Shown here: positions 1 to 5,652 of the stretch, piece after piece | Layout: every line of letters starts with the position of its first letter | How positions within the stretch are numbered: position 1 is the first letter of the stretch | Assembly (NCBI GenBank): GCA_937872275.1 | Contig: CALMSE010000033.1 | Coordinates: 1-6,692, forward strand | Source of the DNA: an uncultured Leucobacter sp. | GTDB taxonomy: Bacteria; Actinomycetota; Actinomycetes; Actinomycetales; Microbacteriaceae | Length of the DNA: 6,692 nucleotides | Direction of reading: 5' to 3' | Notes under the pieces: model-generated | Database searches by the model: none | What the model saw: the letters and a program-made list of their open reading frames with translations, nothing else | Told to the model about the DNA's origin: nothing | Position numbers and translations under genes: made by a program

Positions 1-2
1 CC

Positions 3-86
3 CCGCCCGGCCAGCCGCCGGGCCCGCCCGCGCCGCCGACGGACCCACCGGCTCAGCCGACGACCCCGCCTGCTCCCGCGCAGTAG
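3..86 (+). CDS. C-terminal tail of a plus-strand protein (partial, proline-rich)
   Basis: The window opens inside what looks like the last 27 codons of a plus-strand gene, ending in TAG at 84-86. The visible residues are almost entirely Pro, Ala, Gly, Thr and Gln, closing with PPAQPTTPPAPAQ. Most codons in this frame end in G or C, as expected for a real gene in this genome, and the other forward frames give arginine-rich or otherwise unlikely peptides. Proline-rich low-complexity tails of this kind occur on actinobacterial membrane or cell-wall proteins such as penicillin-binding proteins, but nothing visible identifies the family, so I assign no function. The gene converges on glbO across about 290 non-coding bases. 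The alternative is chance proline codons in GC-rich intergenic DNA. Confidence 0.5.
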   Translation, partial: PPGQPPGPPAPPTDPPAQPTTPPAPAQ

Positions 87-95
87 CGCCGCGAT

Positions 96-130
96 GACGG
101 GGAGAGGAAGACGGGGAGAAAAGAAGAAGG
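96..130. other. purine-rich patch with a short direct repeat
   Basis: Shortly after the stop at 86 the plus strand becomes almost pure purine, with only one pyrimidine between 99 and 130. It contains the 10-base unit GACGGGGAGA twice (96-105 and 110-119). Read on the minus strand it gives the pyrimidine run TTCTTCTTTTCT, the only T-rich stretch downstream of the glbO operon, so it could help end transcription coming from that side. No coding signal is visible and the role is unproven. Confidence 0.4.
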
Positions 131-139
131 CCCGGGGAG

Positions 140-194
140 CACTCGCCGTTGAGTGAACCTCAGGCAACCCCCACGCTAGCCCCGAGCAGCGGGG
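140..194. other. two small hairpins in the convergent intergenic region
   Basis: Two short perfect inverted repeats lie here: CACTC (140-144) against GAGTG (151-155) with a 6-base loop, and CCCCG (180-184) against CGGGG (190-194) with a 5-base loop. Each has only a 5-bp stem, so alone each could be chance in DNA this GC-rich. I list them because they fall in line with the two stronger hairpins at 221-280. A TTG at 149 opens a 123-codon reading frame across this region, but it runs antisense through glbO and becomes arginine- and serine-rich, so I do not call it a gene. No tRNA or recognised riboswitch pattern could be fitted. Confidence 0.35.
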
Positions 195-220
195 AAGTCG
201 AACCGGGAGCCTCGCCGTGG

Positions 221-280
221 CCGGATCGTTATCAGACGGTCCGGGCGCCTCACGGTCGGGAGGGGCTCCGGGTCGTGAGG
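221..280. terminator. tandem hairpins, likely terminator between converging genes
   Basis: Hairpin 1 pairs 221-230 with 235-244 around the loop ATCA: five Watson-Crick pairs (CCGGA/TCCGG), then G-U, C-G, G-C, U-A and U-G. Hairpin 2 pairs CCTCACG (248-254) with CGTGAGG (274-280); inside it GGAG (259-262) pairs with CTCC (266-269) around GGG, with mostly wobble pairs joining the two stems. They lie between the stop of the plus-strand fragment (86) and the stop of glbO (381), where a bidirectional terminator is expected. Neither has a T-tract, but actinobacterial terminators often lack one. Several pairs are G-U on the plus-strand transcript and become A-C mismatches on the minus-strand transcript, so the structure is stronger in RNA read rightwards. 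Confidence 0.5.
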
Positions 281-380
281 GCCGCAGGGGATCGCGATAC
301 GGGTCCTGCGCCCCGCCCGGAGCGCACTTCGCGCCCCATCGAGGGCGGACGGGTCGACGAGGCCCGGCGATCCTCCCCGC

Positions 381-833
381 CTACTCGAAGCGGTTCACCA
401 TCGCGACCGCCGCGCGCTCGACGTAGTCGCGGAACGCCGCGTCGTGCATGGGCGGCAGGGCGGCCTCGTCGAGCGCGGCGTGCATGTGGAACAGCCAGCG
501 GTCCTTCGCCCGCGGGGTGACGGGGAACGGCTGGTGCCGCATGCGGAGACGGGGGTGGCCCCGCTGCTCGGAGTAGGTCGTCGGCCCGCCCCAGTACTGC
601 TCGAGGAAGGCGCGCAGCCGCCAGATGGCTCCCTCCCAGTCGGCATCGGGATACATGGGCGCGAGGAGCGGATCCTCCCGCACGCCGGCGTAGAAGGCGC
701 GCACGATGCGCTCGAACGTCGGGGTGCCGCCGACCTGCGCCCAGAGGGTGTCGGTCACCGCGGGCCCCGTCTCGCCCTGCCGCAGGGTCAGGCGGGGGAC
801 CGGCTGCGGGGCGTCGCCGTCTCGGCCGTTCAT
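381..833 (-). CDS. glbO: group II truncated haemoglobin (GlbO / trHbO)
   Basis: A 150-residue haem protein expected in the cytoplasm; group II truncated globins bind O2 and are linked to oxygen, peroxide and nitric oxide chemistry. The family block WGGPTTYSEQRGHPRLRMRH (81-100) is nearly identical to the M. tuberculosis GlbO sequence I recall. Key haem-pocket residues can be placed by that alignment: Tyr B10 = Y48, Tyr CD1 = Y61, proximal His F8 = H100 and Trp G8 = W113. Compared with GlbO there are about 25 extra N-terminal residues. The ATG at 833 is preferred because GGGAGG sits six bases upstream and because it overlaps the stop of the channel gene as ATGA (833-830), a layout that favours translational coupling. 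A GTG at codon 26 would give a protein of family length and cannot be excluded. It is the last gene of the pepN operon. Confidence 0.95.
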   Translation of the reverse strand: MNGRDGDAPQPVPRLTLRQGETGPAVTDTLWAQVGGTPTFERIVRAFYAGVREDPLLAPMYPDADWEGAIWRLRAFLEQYWGGPTTYSEQRGHPRLRMRHQPFPVTPRAKDRWLFHMHAALDEAALPPMHDAAFRDYVERAAVAMVNRFE

Positions 834-1723
834 AGCGATCCTCCCGGTTGCCGCGGCTGTTCGGCGGCGAGTTCGATGCCCCGCTCCTCGAAGTGCTTCT
901 TGATGAGCGCCCGCAGCTCGCGCTGCACGGCGTACTGCGCCTGCGGGCGGGTGCGCACCGTGAGGCGCAGCGTCGCACGATCCCCGAACACGCTCTCGAG
1001 CCCCAGCACCTCGGGCTGCCCGGTGACCCGGCTCGCGTACTCCGGCAGGCGCAGCAGCTCCTCTGCGCTCTCGAGGGCGGTGCGCTGGACGAGGTCGAGA
1101 TCCGAGGTCGACGGCACGGTGATGTCGATGATCGCCCGCCCCCAGCCCTGGGAGGCGTTGCCGAGGGTGAGGATCTCGCCGTTGCGCACGAACCACAGCG
1201 TGCCGTCGGCCGCGCGCACCTTGGTGATGCGGATCCCCACGTCCTCCACGGTGCCCGTGATCTGGCCCACGGTGATCAGGTCGCCGACCCCGAGCTGATC
1301 CTCGAACACCATGAAGATGCCGTTCAGGATGTCTTTCACGATGTTCTGCGCGCCGAACGCGAGGCCGGCGCCGATGATGCCGGCCGAGGCGAGGATCGCG
1401 GTGAGGTTGACTCCCAGCTCGCCGAGGATCAGGATCAGGGCGATGACGACGATCGTCCAGCTGATGACGTGCCGCCCCACCGTGCCGAGCGTGCGGGTGC
1501 GCTGGACCGCGCGGGCGTTGAGGTGCGGGCCCGCGGTGAGTTCCTGGGTCGAGTCGACGTCCTGCGCGCGCTTCACCCCGCGCACGAAGCGCTTCACGCT
1601 GCGGTCGAGCGCGAGCCGCAGCAGCCAGTTCGCGAGCAGCGCCGCGACGAGGATCACCAGGATGCGGAAGAGCACCTGGTACTCCCCGAAGAAGGCGCTG
1701 ATCGCGGCCCAGACCTCGGCCAC
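830..1723 (-). CDS. MscS-family small-conductance mechanosensitive channel
   Basis: A 297-residue inner-membrane channel of the MscS family, which opens under membrane tension and releases small solutes on hypo-osmotic shock. Likely membrane segments are TM1 at about 16-38, TM2 at about 83-101 and the pore-lining TM3 at about 107-139. TM3 has the small-residue Gly/Ala pattern of the family (ASAGIIGAGLAFGAQN, 112-127) followed by the conserved turn FEDQLGVGDLI (140-150) that leads into the beta domain; the alpha-beta cytoplasmic domain runs to about 285. There are no extra N- or C-terminal domains such as those of larger MscK- or MscCG-type proteins, so it is a minimal MscS-like channel. Translation starts at GTG (1723-1721), seven bases after a GAGGG ribosome site that lies in the end of pepN. 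It follows the pepN stop by three bases and overlaps glbO by four, so the three genes are almost certainly cotranscribed. Confidence 0.95.
   Translation of the reverse strand: MAEVWAAISAFFGEYQVLFRILVILVAALLANWLLRLALDRSVKRFVRGVKRAQDVDSTQELTAGPHLNARAVQRTRTLGTVGRHVISWTIVVIALILILGELGVNLTAILASAGIIGAGLAFGAQNIVKDILNGIFMVFEDQLGVGDLITVGQITGTVEDVGIRITKVRAADGTLWFVRNGEILTLGNASQGWGRAIIDITVPSTSDLDLVQRTALESAEELLRLPEYASRVTGQPEVLGLESVFGDRATLRLTVRTRPQAQYAVQRELRALIKKHFEERGIELAAEQPRQPGGSL
840..845 (-). promoter_or_regulatory. ribosome binding site of glbO
   Basis: The minus strand reads GGGAGG, then six bases, then the ATG at 833. The site lies inside the last codons of the upstream channel gene. It supports the long (150-residue) form of the globin. 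Confidence 0.75.
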
Positions 1724-1726
1724 GGC

Positions 1727-4297
1727 TCAGCCCTCGCGATCCGCCCGCTGCGCGGCGAGGGCGCGCTCGACGCCGGCGAGATGCTCCACGATCAGGCGGC
1801 GCAGCGCGGCGGGGGCTTCGGCGTGCCCGTCGAGCCAGGCTGCGGTGGCGTCTCCGAGGCGCTCGCTCGCGAGCTGCGCAGGGTAGAAGCCGTCGATGAG
1901 CTCGTCGGCGATCGCGTAGCTGCGCGAGGCCCAGACCTCGTCGATCGCCTCGAAGTAGCGCTCGACGTAGGGCTCCAGCAGGTCGCGGTCGTGGGCGCGG
2001 GCGAAGCCGAGGCCCGTCGAGCGCACGATGAGGTTCGACGCGCCGGGCTCGTCGAACACCGAGGCCCAGGCCGTGGCCTTGCCCTCGACGGTCGGCAGCG
2101 CCGCCCGCGCGTGCGCGGCCGACTGCTCGCCGGTCGCGGTGCGGTCGTCGGCGAGCGCCTCGTCGATCTCCTCGTTCGACACCCGCCCGCCGGCGGCGAG
2201 CGCGATGAGCAGCTCCCAGCCGAGGTCGGTGTCGATGTCGAGACCCTCGAGCTCGATGCCGCCCTCGAGCAGCGCGAGCACGATGTCGAGGTGGTCGTCG
2301 TGCGCCGCGAGCTGCGCGAAGGCCTTGAGGAACTGGAACTGGCGGTCGGCGCCCGCCTCCGCCGCCTGCGCGAGCCGCCACAGCGCCTCGGCGGTGCGGT
2401 GCAGCGTCGCGTCGCGTCGCTCCGGCGCGACGTAGCTCGAGGCCGCGAGGAGCAGCTGCTGCAGCACCGTGCGCAGTGTCGTGGAGTGGGTCTCGCGGCC
2501 GATGTGTGCGAGCACGGTGTCGACGAAGCGGGATGCCGGGAGCTCGGCGTCGCGGGTCGCATCCCAGAGCGCGCCCCACACGAGCGAGCGGGCGAGCGGA
2601 TCGGCGATGTCGCCGACGCGGCCCGTGGCCGTGGCGAGCGACTCGTCGTCGAAGCGGATCTTCGCGTAGCTCAGGTCCTCGTCGTTCAGCAGCAGCAGCG
2701 CAGGGCGGGCCTCGCCCGTGAGCTCGGGCACCTCGGTGCGGGCGCCGTCGATGTCGAGCTCGATGCGGCGCGTGCGGCGGAGCGCCCCGTGCTCGTCCGG
2801 CCCGTAGAGGCCGATCGCGATGCGGTGGGGCCGCAGGGTCGGGTACTCCGCGACGGCGCTCTGCTCGATCGCGAAGGAGGCGTACGCGCCGGACGCGTCG
2901 AGTTCGAAGGCCGGCCGGAGCGTGTTGACCCCGGCCGTCTCGAGCCATTTCGCCGACCAGTCGGCGAGGTCTCGGCCGCTCCTCGCCTCGAGCTCCACGA
3001 GCAGGTCGCTCAGCTCGGTGTTGGCGTACCGATGCTTCACGAAGTAGTCGTGGACGCCGCGCATGAACGGCTCGCGGCCCACCCAGGCGACGAGCTGCTT
3101 GAGCACGGAAGCGCCCTTCGCATAGGTGATGCCGTCGAAGTTGACGAGCACGTCCTCGAGGTCGCGGATCTCCGCGACGATCGGATGGGTCGACGGCAGC
3201 TGATCCTGCCGGTAGGCCCACGACTTCTCGCTCGCGACGAAGGTCGTCCAGCAGTCGCTCCACTCGGTCGCCTCCGCCACCGCGAGCGTCGACATGTACT
3301 CGGCGAAGGACTCGTTGAGCCACAGGTCGTTCCACCACCGCATGGTGACGAGGTCGCCGAACCACATGTGGGCGAGCTCGTGCAGGATCGTGACGACGCG
3401 CCGCTCGCGCATCGCGTCGGTCACCTGGCTGCGGAAGACGTAGGCCTCGGTGAAGGTGATCGCGCCCGCGTTCTCCATGGCGCCCGCGTTGAACTCGGGC
3501 ACGAAGAGCTGGTCGTACTTGTCGAAGGGGTAGGGGTAGTCGAACTGCTCCTCGAAGAAGGCGAAGCCCTGCCGCGTCTTCGCGAAGACGTAGTCGGCGT
3601 CGAGGTACGGGGCGAGCGAGGCGCGGCAGAAGACGCCGAGCGGGATCGTGCGGCCGTCGCGGCTCGTCAGCTCGCCGCGCTCCACGTGGTAGGGGCCGGC
3701 GATGAGCGCGGTGACGTAGCTCGACATGACCGGGGTCGGCTCGAAGGCCCAGACGGCGGCGGGCTCGCCGGCGCGATCGCCGGCGGGGCTCGGCGTCGGC
3801 ACGGGCGTCGGCTGGTTGCTCACGACCTGCCAGCGGGCGGGCGCGGTGACGGTGAAGCGGAACGTCGCTTTGAGGTCGGGCTGCTCGAACACGGCGAAGA
3901 CCCGTCTCGAGTCGGGCACCTCGAACTGGGAGTAGAGGTAGACCTCGCCGTCGGCCGGATCCACGAAGCGGTGCAGGCCCTCTCCGGTGTTCGTGTAGCG
4001 CTGCTCGGAGACGATGGTGAGCAGGTTCTCGGCGGCGAGCCCGGGCAGCTGCACGCGCGAGTCGGCGAAGACTTCGTCGGGCACGAGCCGGGCGCCGTTC
4101 AGGGTGACGGAGAGCACCCGTTCGGCGATGAGGTCGATGAAGGTGGAGGCGCCGGGGCGCGCGTCGAAGCGCACCGTCGTCTCGGCGCGGAAGATCTCGG
4201 CGCCCGTCGTGAGGTCGAGCGCGACCTCGTAGCTGCGGGCGGTGACGACGCCGGCCCGTTCACGGGCCTCAGCGCGGGTCAGGTTCTCTCCGGGCAC
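1727..4297 (-). CDS. pepN: aminopeptidase N (M1 family zinc metallopeptidase)
   Basis: A complete 856-residue cytosolic M1 aminopeptidase that removes N-terminal residues from peptides in the last steps of protein turnover. An N-terminal beta domain (about 15-205) contains the actinobacterial PepN block YTNTGEGLHRFVDPADGEVY (101-120). The catalytic domain carries GAMENAG (272-278), which binds the substrate amino group, and the zinc site HELAH (306-310) with the third ligand E329 in WLNES, the usual 18-residue spacing; E307 is the general base and Y392 in TYAKGA fits the transition-state tyrosine. The C-terminal helical domain (about 540-850) has the ERAP1-like form of actinobacterial PepN. 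The start is GTG at 4297-4295, four bases after GAGGAG (4307-4302); the protein then begins MPGENLTRAEAR, as in relatives. There is a Pro-rich stretch at about 163-171. It is first in the operon and divergent from the nitroreductase gene. Confidence 0.98.
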   Translation of the reverse strand: MPGENLTRAEARERAGVVTARSYEVALDLTTGAEIFRAETTVRFDARPGASTFIDLIAERVLSVTLNGARLVPDEVFADSRVQLPGLAAENLLTIVSEQRYTNTGEGLHRFVDPADGEVYLYSQFEVPDSRRVFAVFEQPDLKATFRFTVTAPARWQVVSNQPTPVPTPSPAGDRAGEPAAVWAFEPTPVMSSYVTALIAGPYHVERGELTSRDGRTIPLGVFCRASLAPYLDADYVFAKTRQGFAFFEEQFDYPYPFDKYDQLFVPEFNAGAMENAGAITFTEAYVFRSQVTDAMRERRVVTILHELAHMWFGDLVTMRWWNDLWLNESFAEYMSTLAVAEATEWSDCWTTFVASEKSWAYRQDQLPSTHPIVAEIRDLEDVLVNFDGITYAKGASVLKQLVAWVGREPFMRGVHDYFVKHRYANTELSDLLVELEARSGRDLADWSAKWLETAGVNTLRPAFELDASGAYASFAIEQSAVAEYPTLRPHRIAIGLYGPDEHGALRRTRRIELDIDGARTEVPELTGEARPALLLLNDEDLSYAKIRFDDESLATATGRVGDIADPLARSLVWGALWDATRDAELPASRFVDTVLAHIGRETHSTTLRTVLQQLLLAASSYVAPERRDATLHRTAEALWRLAQAAEAGADRQFQFLKAFAQLAAHDDHLDIVLALLEGGIELEGLDIDTDLGWELLIALAAGGRVSNEEIDEALADDRTATGEQSAAHARAALPTVEGKATAWASVFDEPGASNLIVRSTGLGFARAHDRDLLEPYVERYFEAIDEVWASRSYAIADELIDGFYPAQLASERLGDATAAWLDGHAEAPAALRRLIVEHLAGVERALAAQRADREG

Positions 4298-4435
4298 GGT
4301 GCTCCTCGACTGCTCGATCCTGCTGCTTCGATGGCGGATCGGGGCGCGCCTCCGGCGCCGATCCGGTTCCGCACCTCAGCCTACTTCCAGAGAACCCCTC
4401 GGGGCTGCGCGCGCACCGGGAGTAGACTCCTGCGC
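4298..4435. promoter_or_regulatory. divergent promoter region between pepN and the nitroreductase gene
   Basis: These 138 bases separate two genes pointing away from each other and must hold the start signals of both transcripts. Two TAnnnT boxes are visible: TAGGCT on the minus strand (4383-4378), about 80 bases before the pepN GTG, and TAGACT on the plus strand (4423-4428), seven bases before the nitroreductase ATG. No good TTGACA-like -35 box is visible for either, which is common in actinobacteria. Between them is the symmetric element CCCCTCGGGG (4395-4404), followed by an alternating GC run (4406-4413). The Mtb homologue Rv2466c is reported to be under SigH control; I looked for a GGAA...GTT pair upstream of the plus-strand gene and saw no convincing one. 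Confidence 0.55.
4423..4428 (+). promoter_or_regulatory. -10 box of a probably leaderless transcript (nitroreductase gene)
   Basis: TAGACT is followed by seven bases and then the ATG at 4436. Transcription usually begins six to seven bases after an actinobacterial TAnnnT box, which places the first base of the mRNA at or next to the A of the start codon. No ribosome site is well placed: the only candidate, GGGAG at 4418-4422, is 13 bases away and would lie upstream of the predicted transcript. This points to leaderless translation. Confidence 0.5.
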
Positions 4436-5041
4436 ATGAGCGATACGAAGCCCCGAGTCGAGTTCTGGTTCGATGTCACCTGCCCCTGGTGCTGGATGAC
4501 GAGCCGCTGGGCGACCGAGGTCGCCTCGGTGCGCGGCTTCGACATCGAGTGGCACCCCTTCAGCCTGAAGATCCTCAACGAGGGTCGCGATACGGGCAGC
4601 CACGCGGTCCACCACGAGCGGGGACTCCGCGCCATGCGCGTGATCGAGCAGGCCCGCGCCGAGCACGGGCCGGGCGTGGTCGCCGCGCTCTACACCGCGA
4701 TCGGCACGCGGATCCATCCGGGAGGCCGTGACGACATCGACGCGATCATCGCGGAGGCGCTGGCGGAGGTCGGGCTGCCCGCCACGATCGCCGAGGCGGC
4801 CGACAGCGAGGCCCCCGACGGCGTGCTGCGCGCGAACACCGCGCACGCCATGGAGATCGCGGGCCCCGACGTGGGCATCCCGGTGATCTCGATCGACGGC
4901 GTCGCCTTCTTCGGACCCGTCGTCACGCCCGCCCCCACCGGGGAGACCGCCCTGCGCCTCTGGGACGGCATCTACGCCGCCGCGAGCGTTCCCGGGTTCT
5001 ACGAGCTCAAGCGCGGCCGCACCGTCGGACCGCAGTTCTGA
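4436..5041 (+). CDS. DsbA-family mycothiol-dependent nitroreductase (Rv2466c-like)
   Basis: A 201-residue cytoplasmic thioredoxin-fold protein with no signal peptide. The redox site CPWC is at C16-C19, within FWFDVTCPWCWMTSRW, and the cis-proline of the fold fits P149 in GIPVI. FSLKILNE (42-49), NGVAFFGP-like DGVAFFGP (154-161) and the end FYELKRGRTVGPQF match the M. tuberculosis Rv2466c sequence I recall along its whole length. That protein is a mycothiol-dependent reductase that activates nitro compounds and helps resist oxidative stress; the same role here is inferred. A long helical insertion (about 50-145) lies between the two halves of the thioredoxin fold, as in FrnE-like members. The ATG at 4436 is chosen from the homologue's N-terminus and the promoter box just before it. 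It diverges from pepN and precedes rpiB by 20 bases. Databases may name it only as a DsbA family or 2-hydroxychromene-2-carboxylate isomerase-like protein. Confidence 0.93.
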   Translation: MSDTKPRVEFWFDVTCPWCWMTSRWATEVASVRGFDIEWHPFSLKILNEGRDTGSHAVHHERGLRAMRVIEQARAEHGPGVVAALYTAIGTRIHPGGRDDIDAIIAEALAEVGLPATIAEAADSEAPDGVLRANTAHAMEIAGPDVGIPVISIDGVAFFGPVVTPAPTGETALRLWDGIYAAASVPGFYELKRGRTVGPQF

Positions 5042-5049
5042 ACCCTCGC

Positions 5050-5055
5050 TAGGCT
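5050..5055 (+). promoter_or_regulatory. -10 box of a probably leaderless rpiB transcript
   Basis: TAGGCT lies six bases before the rpiB ATG (5062) and only eight bases past the previous stop codon. As with the upstream gene, this spacing puts the predicted transcript start on the start codon, and there is no purine-rich ribosome site before the ATG. It implies that rpiB has its own promoter although it sits 20 bases behind the nitroreductase gene. No clear -35 box is visible. Confidence 0.45.
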
Positions 5056-5061
5056 GGGCGC

Positions 5062-5553
5062 ATGCGCATTCACATCGCCACCGACCACGCCGGGCTCGAG
5101 TTCAGCCGTGTCCTGCAGCACCACCTCGCGGATCAGGGGCATGAGGTGATCGACCACGGCCCCGTCGAGTACGACGCCCTCGACGACTACCCCTCGTTCT
5201 GCATCAACGCCGCCCTCGGCGTGGCCCGCGACCTCCGGGACGGAACTCCGGCGCTCGGAGTGGTGTTCGGCGGCTCCGGCAACGGCGAGCAGATGGCCGC
5301 GAACAAGGTCGAGGGCATCCGCGCCGCGCTCGTCTGGAACGAGTCGACCGCCGAGCTCGCCCGCGAGCACAACGACGCGAACGTGATCTCGATCGGGGCG
5401 CGCCAGCACCCGGTCGAAGACGCGATCCGCTTCATCGACCTGTTCATCGCGACGCCCTTCACGGGGGACGAGCGGCACGTGCGCCGCATCGCCCAGCTCG
5501 GCGAGTACGAGCGCACCGGCGCGATCGCCGGCAAGCAGGTGGATGCTCCCTAA
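5062..5553 (+). CDS. rpiB: ribose-5-phosphate isomerase B (RpiB/LacAB family)
   Basis: A 163-residue cytosolic enzyme that interconverts ribose 5-phosphate and ribulose 5-phosphate in the non-oxidative pentose phosphate pathway. The N-terminus has the family motif TDHAG (7-11, with D8 and H9), DDYPSFC follows at 41-47, and the active-site loop is GGSGNGEQMAANK (70-82). As in mycobacterial RpiB, the loop lacks the catalytic Cys of the E. coli enzyme, and E76 occupies the place of the Mtb catalytic base Glu75. H103 in REHND, R113, R138 and R142 fit the ring-opening and phosphate-binding residues. The length matches mycobacterial RpiB. The ATG at 5062 gives the canonical beginning MRIHIATDHAG; there is no Shine-Dalgarno sequence. 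It is followed by a 99-base gap containing a large inverted repeat. Confidence 0.96.
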   Translation: MRIHIATDHAGLEFSRVLQHHLADQGHEVIDHGPVEYDALDDYPSFCINAALGVARDLRDGTPALGVVFGGSGNGEQMAANKVEGIRAALVWNESTAELAREHNDANVISIGARQHPVEDAIRFIDLFIATPFTGDERHVRRIAQLGEYERTGAIAGKQVDAP

Positions 5554-5570
5554 GCCTGCCCTGCGGCCCC

Positions 5571-5633
5571 CGAGTTCGGGACGCAGATCGGGGTTTGCGG
5601 GCCTCTCAAAACGACATCTGCGTCCCCGATTCG
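5571..5633. repeat. large imperfect inverted repeat (stem-loop) between rpiB and nei
   Basis: The left arm (5571-5588) contains GGGACGCAGAT at 5578-5588 and the right arm (5616-5633) contains ATCTGCGTCCC at 5616-5626, a perfect 11-bp stem. Pairing continues outwards on plus-strand RNA to C5571-G5633 with one C-C mismatch and two G-U pairs, about 17 of 18 positions. The 27-base loop can form a further short stem, GTTT (5593-5596) with AAAC (5609-5612). It starts 17 bases after the rpiB stop and ends six bases before the purine-rich leader of nei. It could be a terminator without a T-tract, a REP-like or MITE-like dispersed element, or an RNA structure controlling nei. Confidence 0.7.
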
Positions 5634-5639
5634 AGAAGA

Positions 5640-5645
5640 GAGAGG
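5640..5645 (+). promoter_or_regulatory. ribosome binding site of the glycosylase gene
   Basis: GAGAGG, inside a longer purine run (5633-5645), stands seven bases before the ATG at 5653. Unlike the two genes upstream, this one has an ordinary Shine-Dalgarno leader, and that leader directly follows the right arm of the large inverted repeat. Confidence 0.65.
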
Positions 5646-5652
5646 TTCCCGG

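Noticed and set aside
170..245. A possible tRNA: on the minus strand there is a GGTTCGACT string and a CTGATAA string resembling the T-loop and anticodon loop of tRNA-Ile.
   Set aside because: The flanking bases do not pair as T-stem, anticodon stem or acceptor stem, and the spacing does not fit a cloverleaf.
149..520. A possible small gene (123 codons, TTG start) in the intergenic region.
   Set aside because: Two thirds of it is antisense to or just after glbO, the sequence turns into Arg/Ser/Pro low complexity, and the ribosome site is weak.
381..3365. A minus-strand open frame of 994 codons whose last 150 codons are the globin, suggesting a giant globin fusion.
   Set aside because: The part before codon 845 overlaps the channel and pepN genes in another frame and is arginine-rich nonsense. 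The globin has its own ATG and ribosome site.
4298..4435. A SigH-type promoter before the nitroreductase, expected from the reported regulation of Rv2466c.
   Set aside because: No GGAA-N16-20-GTT arrangement is visible on the plus strand before the ATG; the TAGACT box is the better candidate.
848..5041. A plus-strand open frame of about 1,400 codons running antisense through the channel and pepN genes and in frame into the nitroreductase.
   Set aside because: Up to 4435 it mirrors the codon pattern of the real minus-strand genes and yields Arg/Glu/Val/Leu-rich low-complexity protein without domains. Only 4436-5041 is real.
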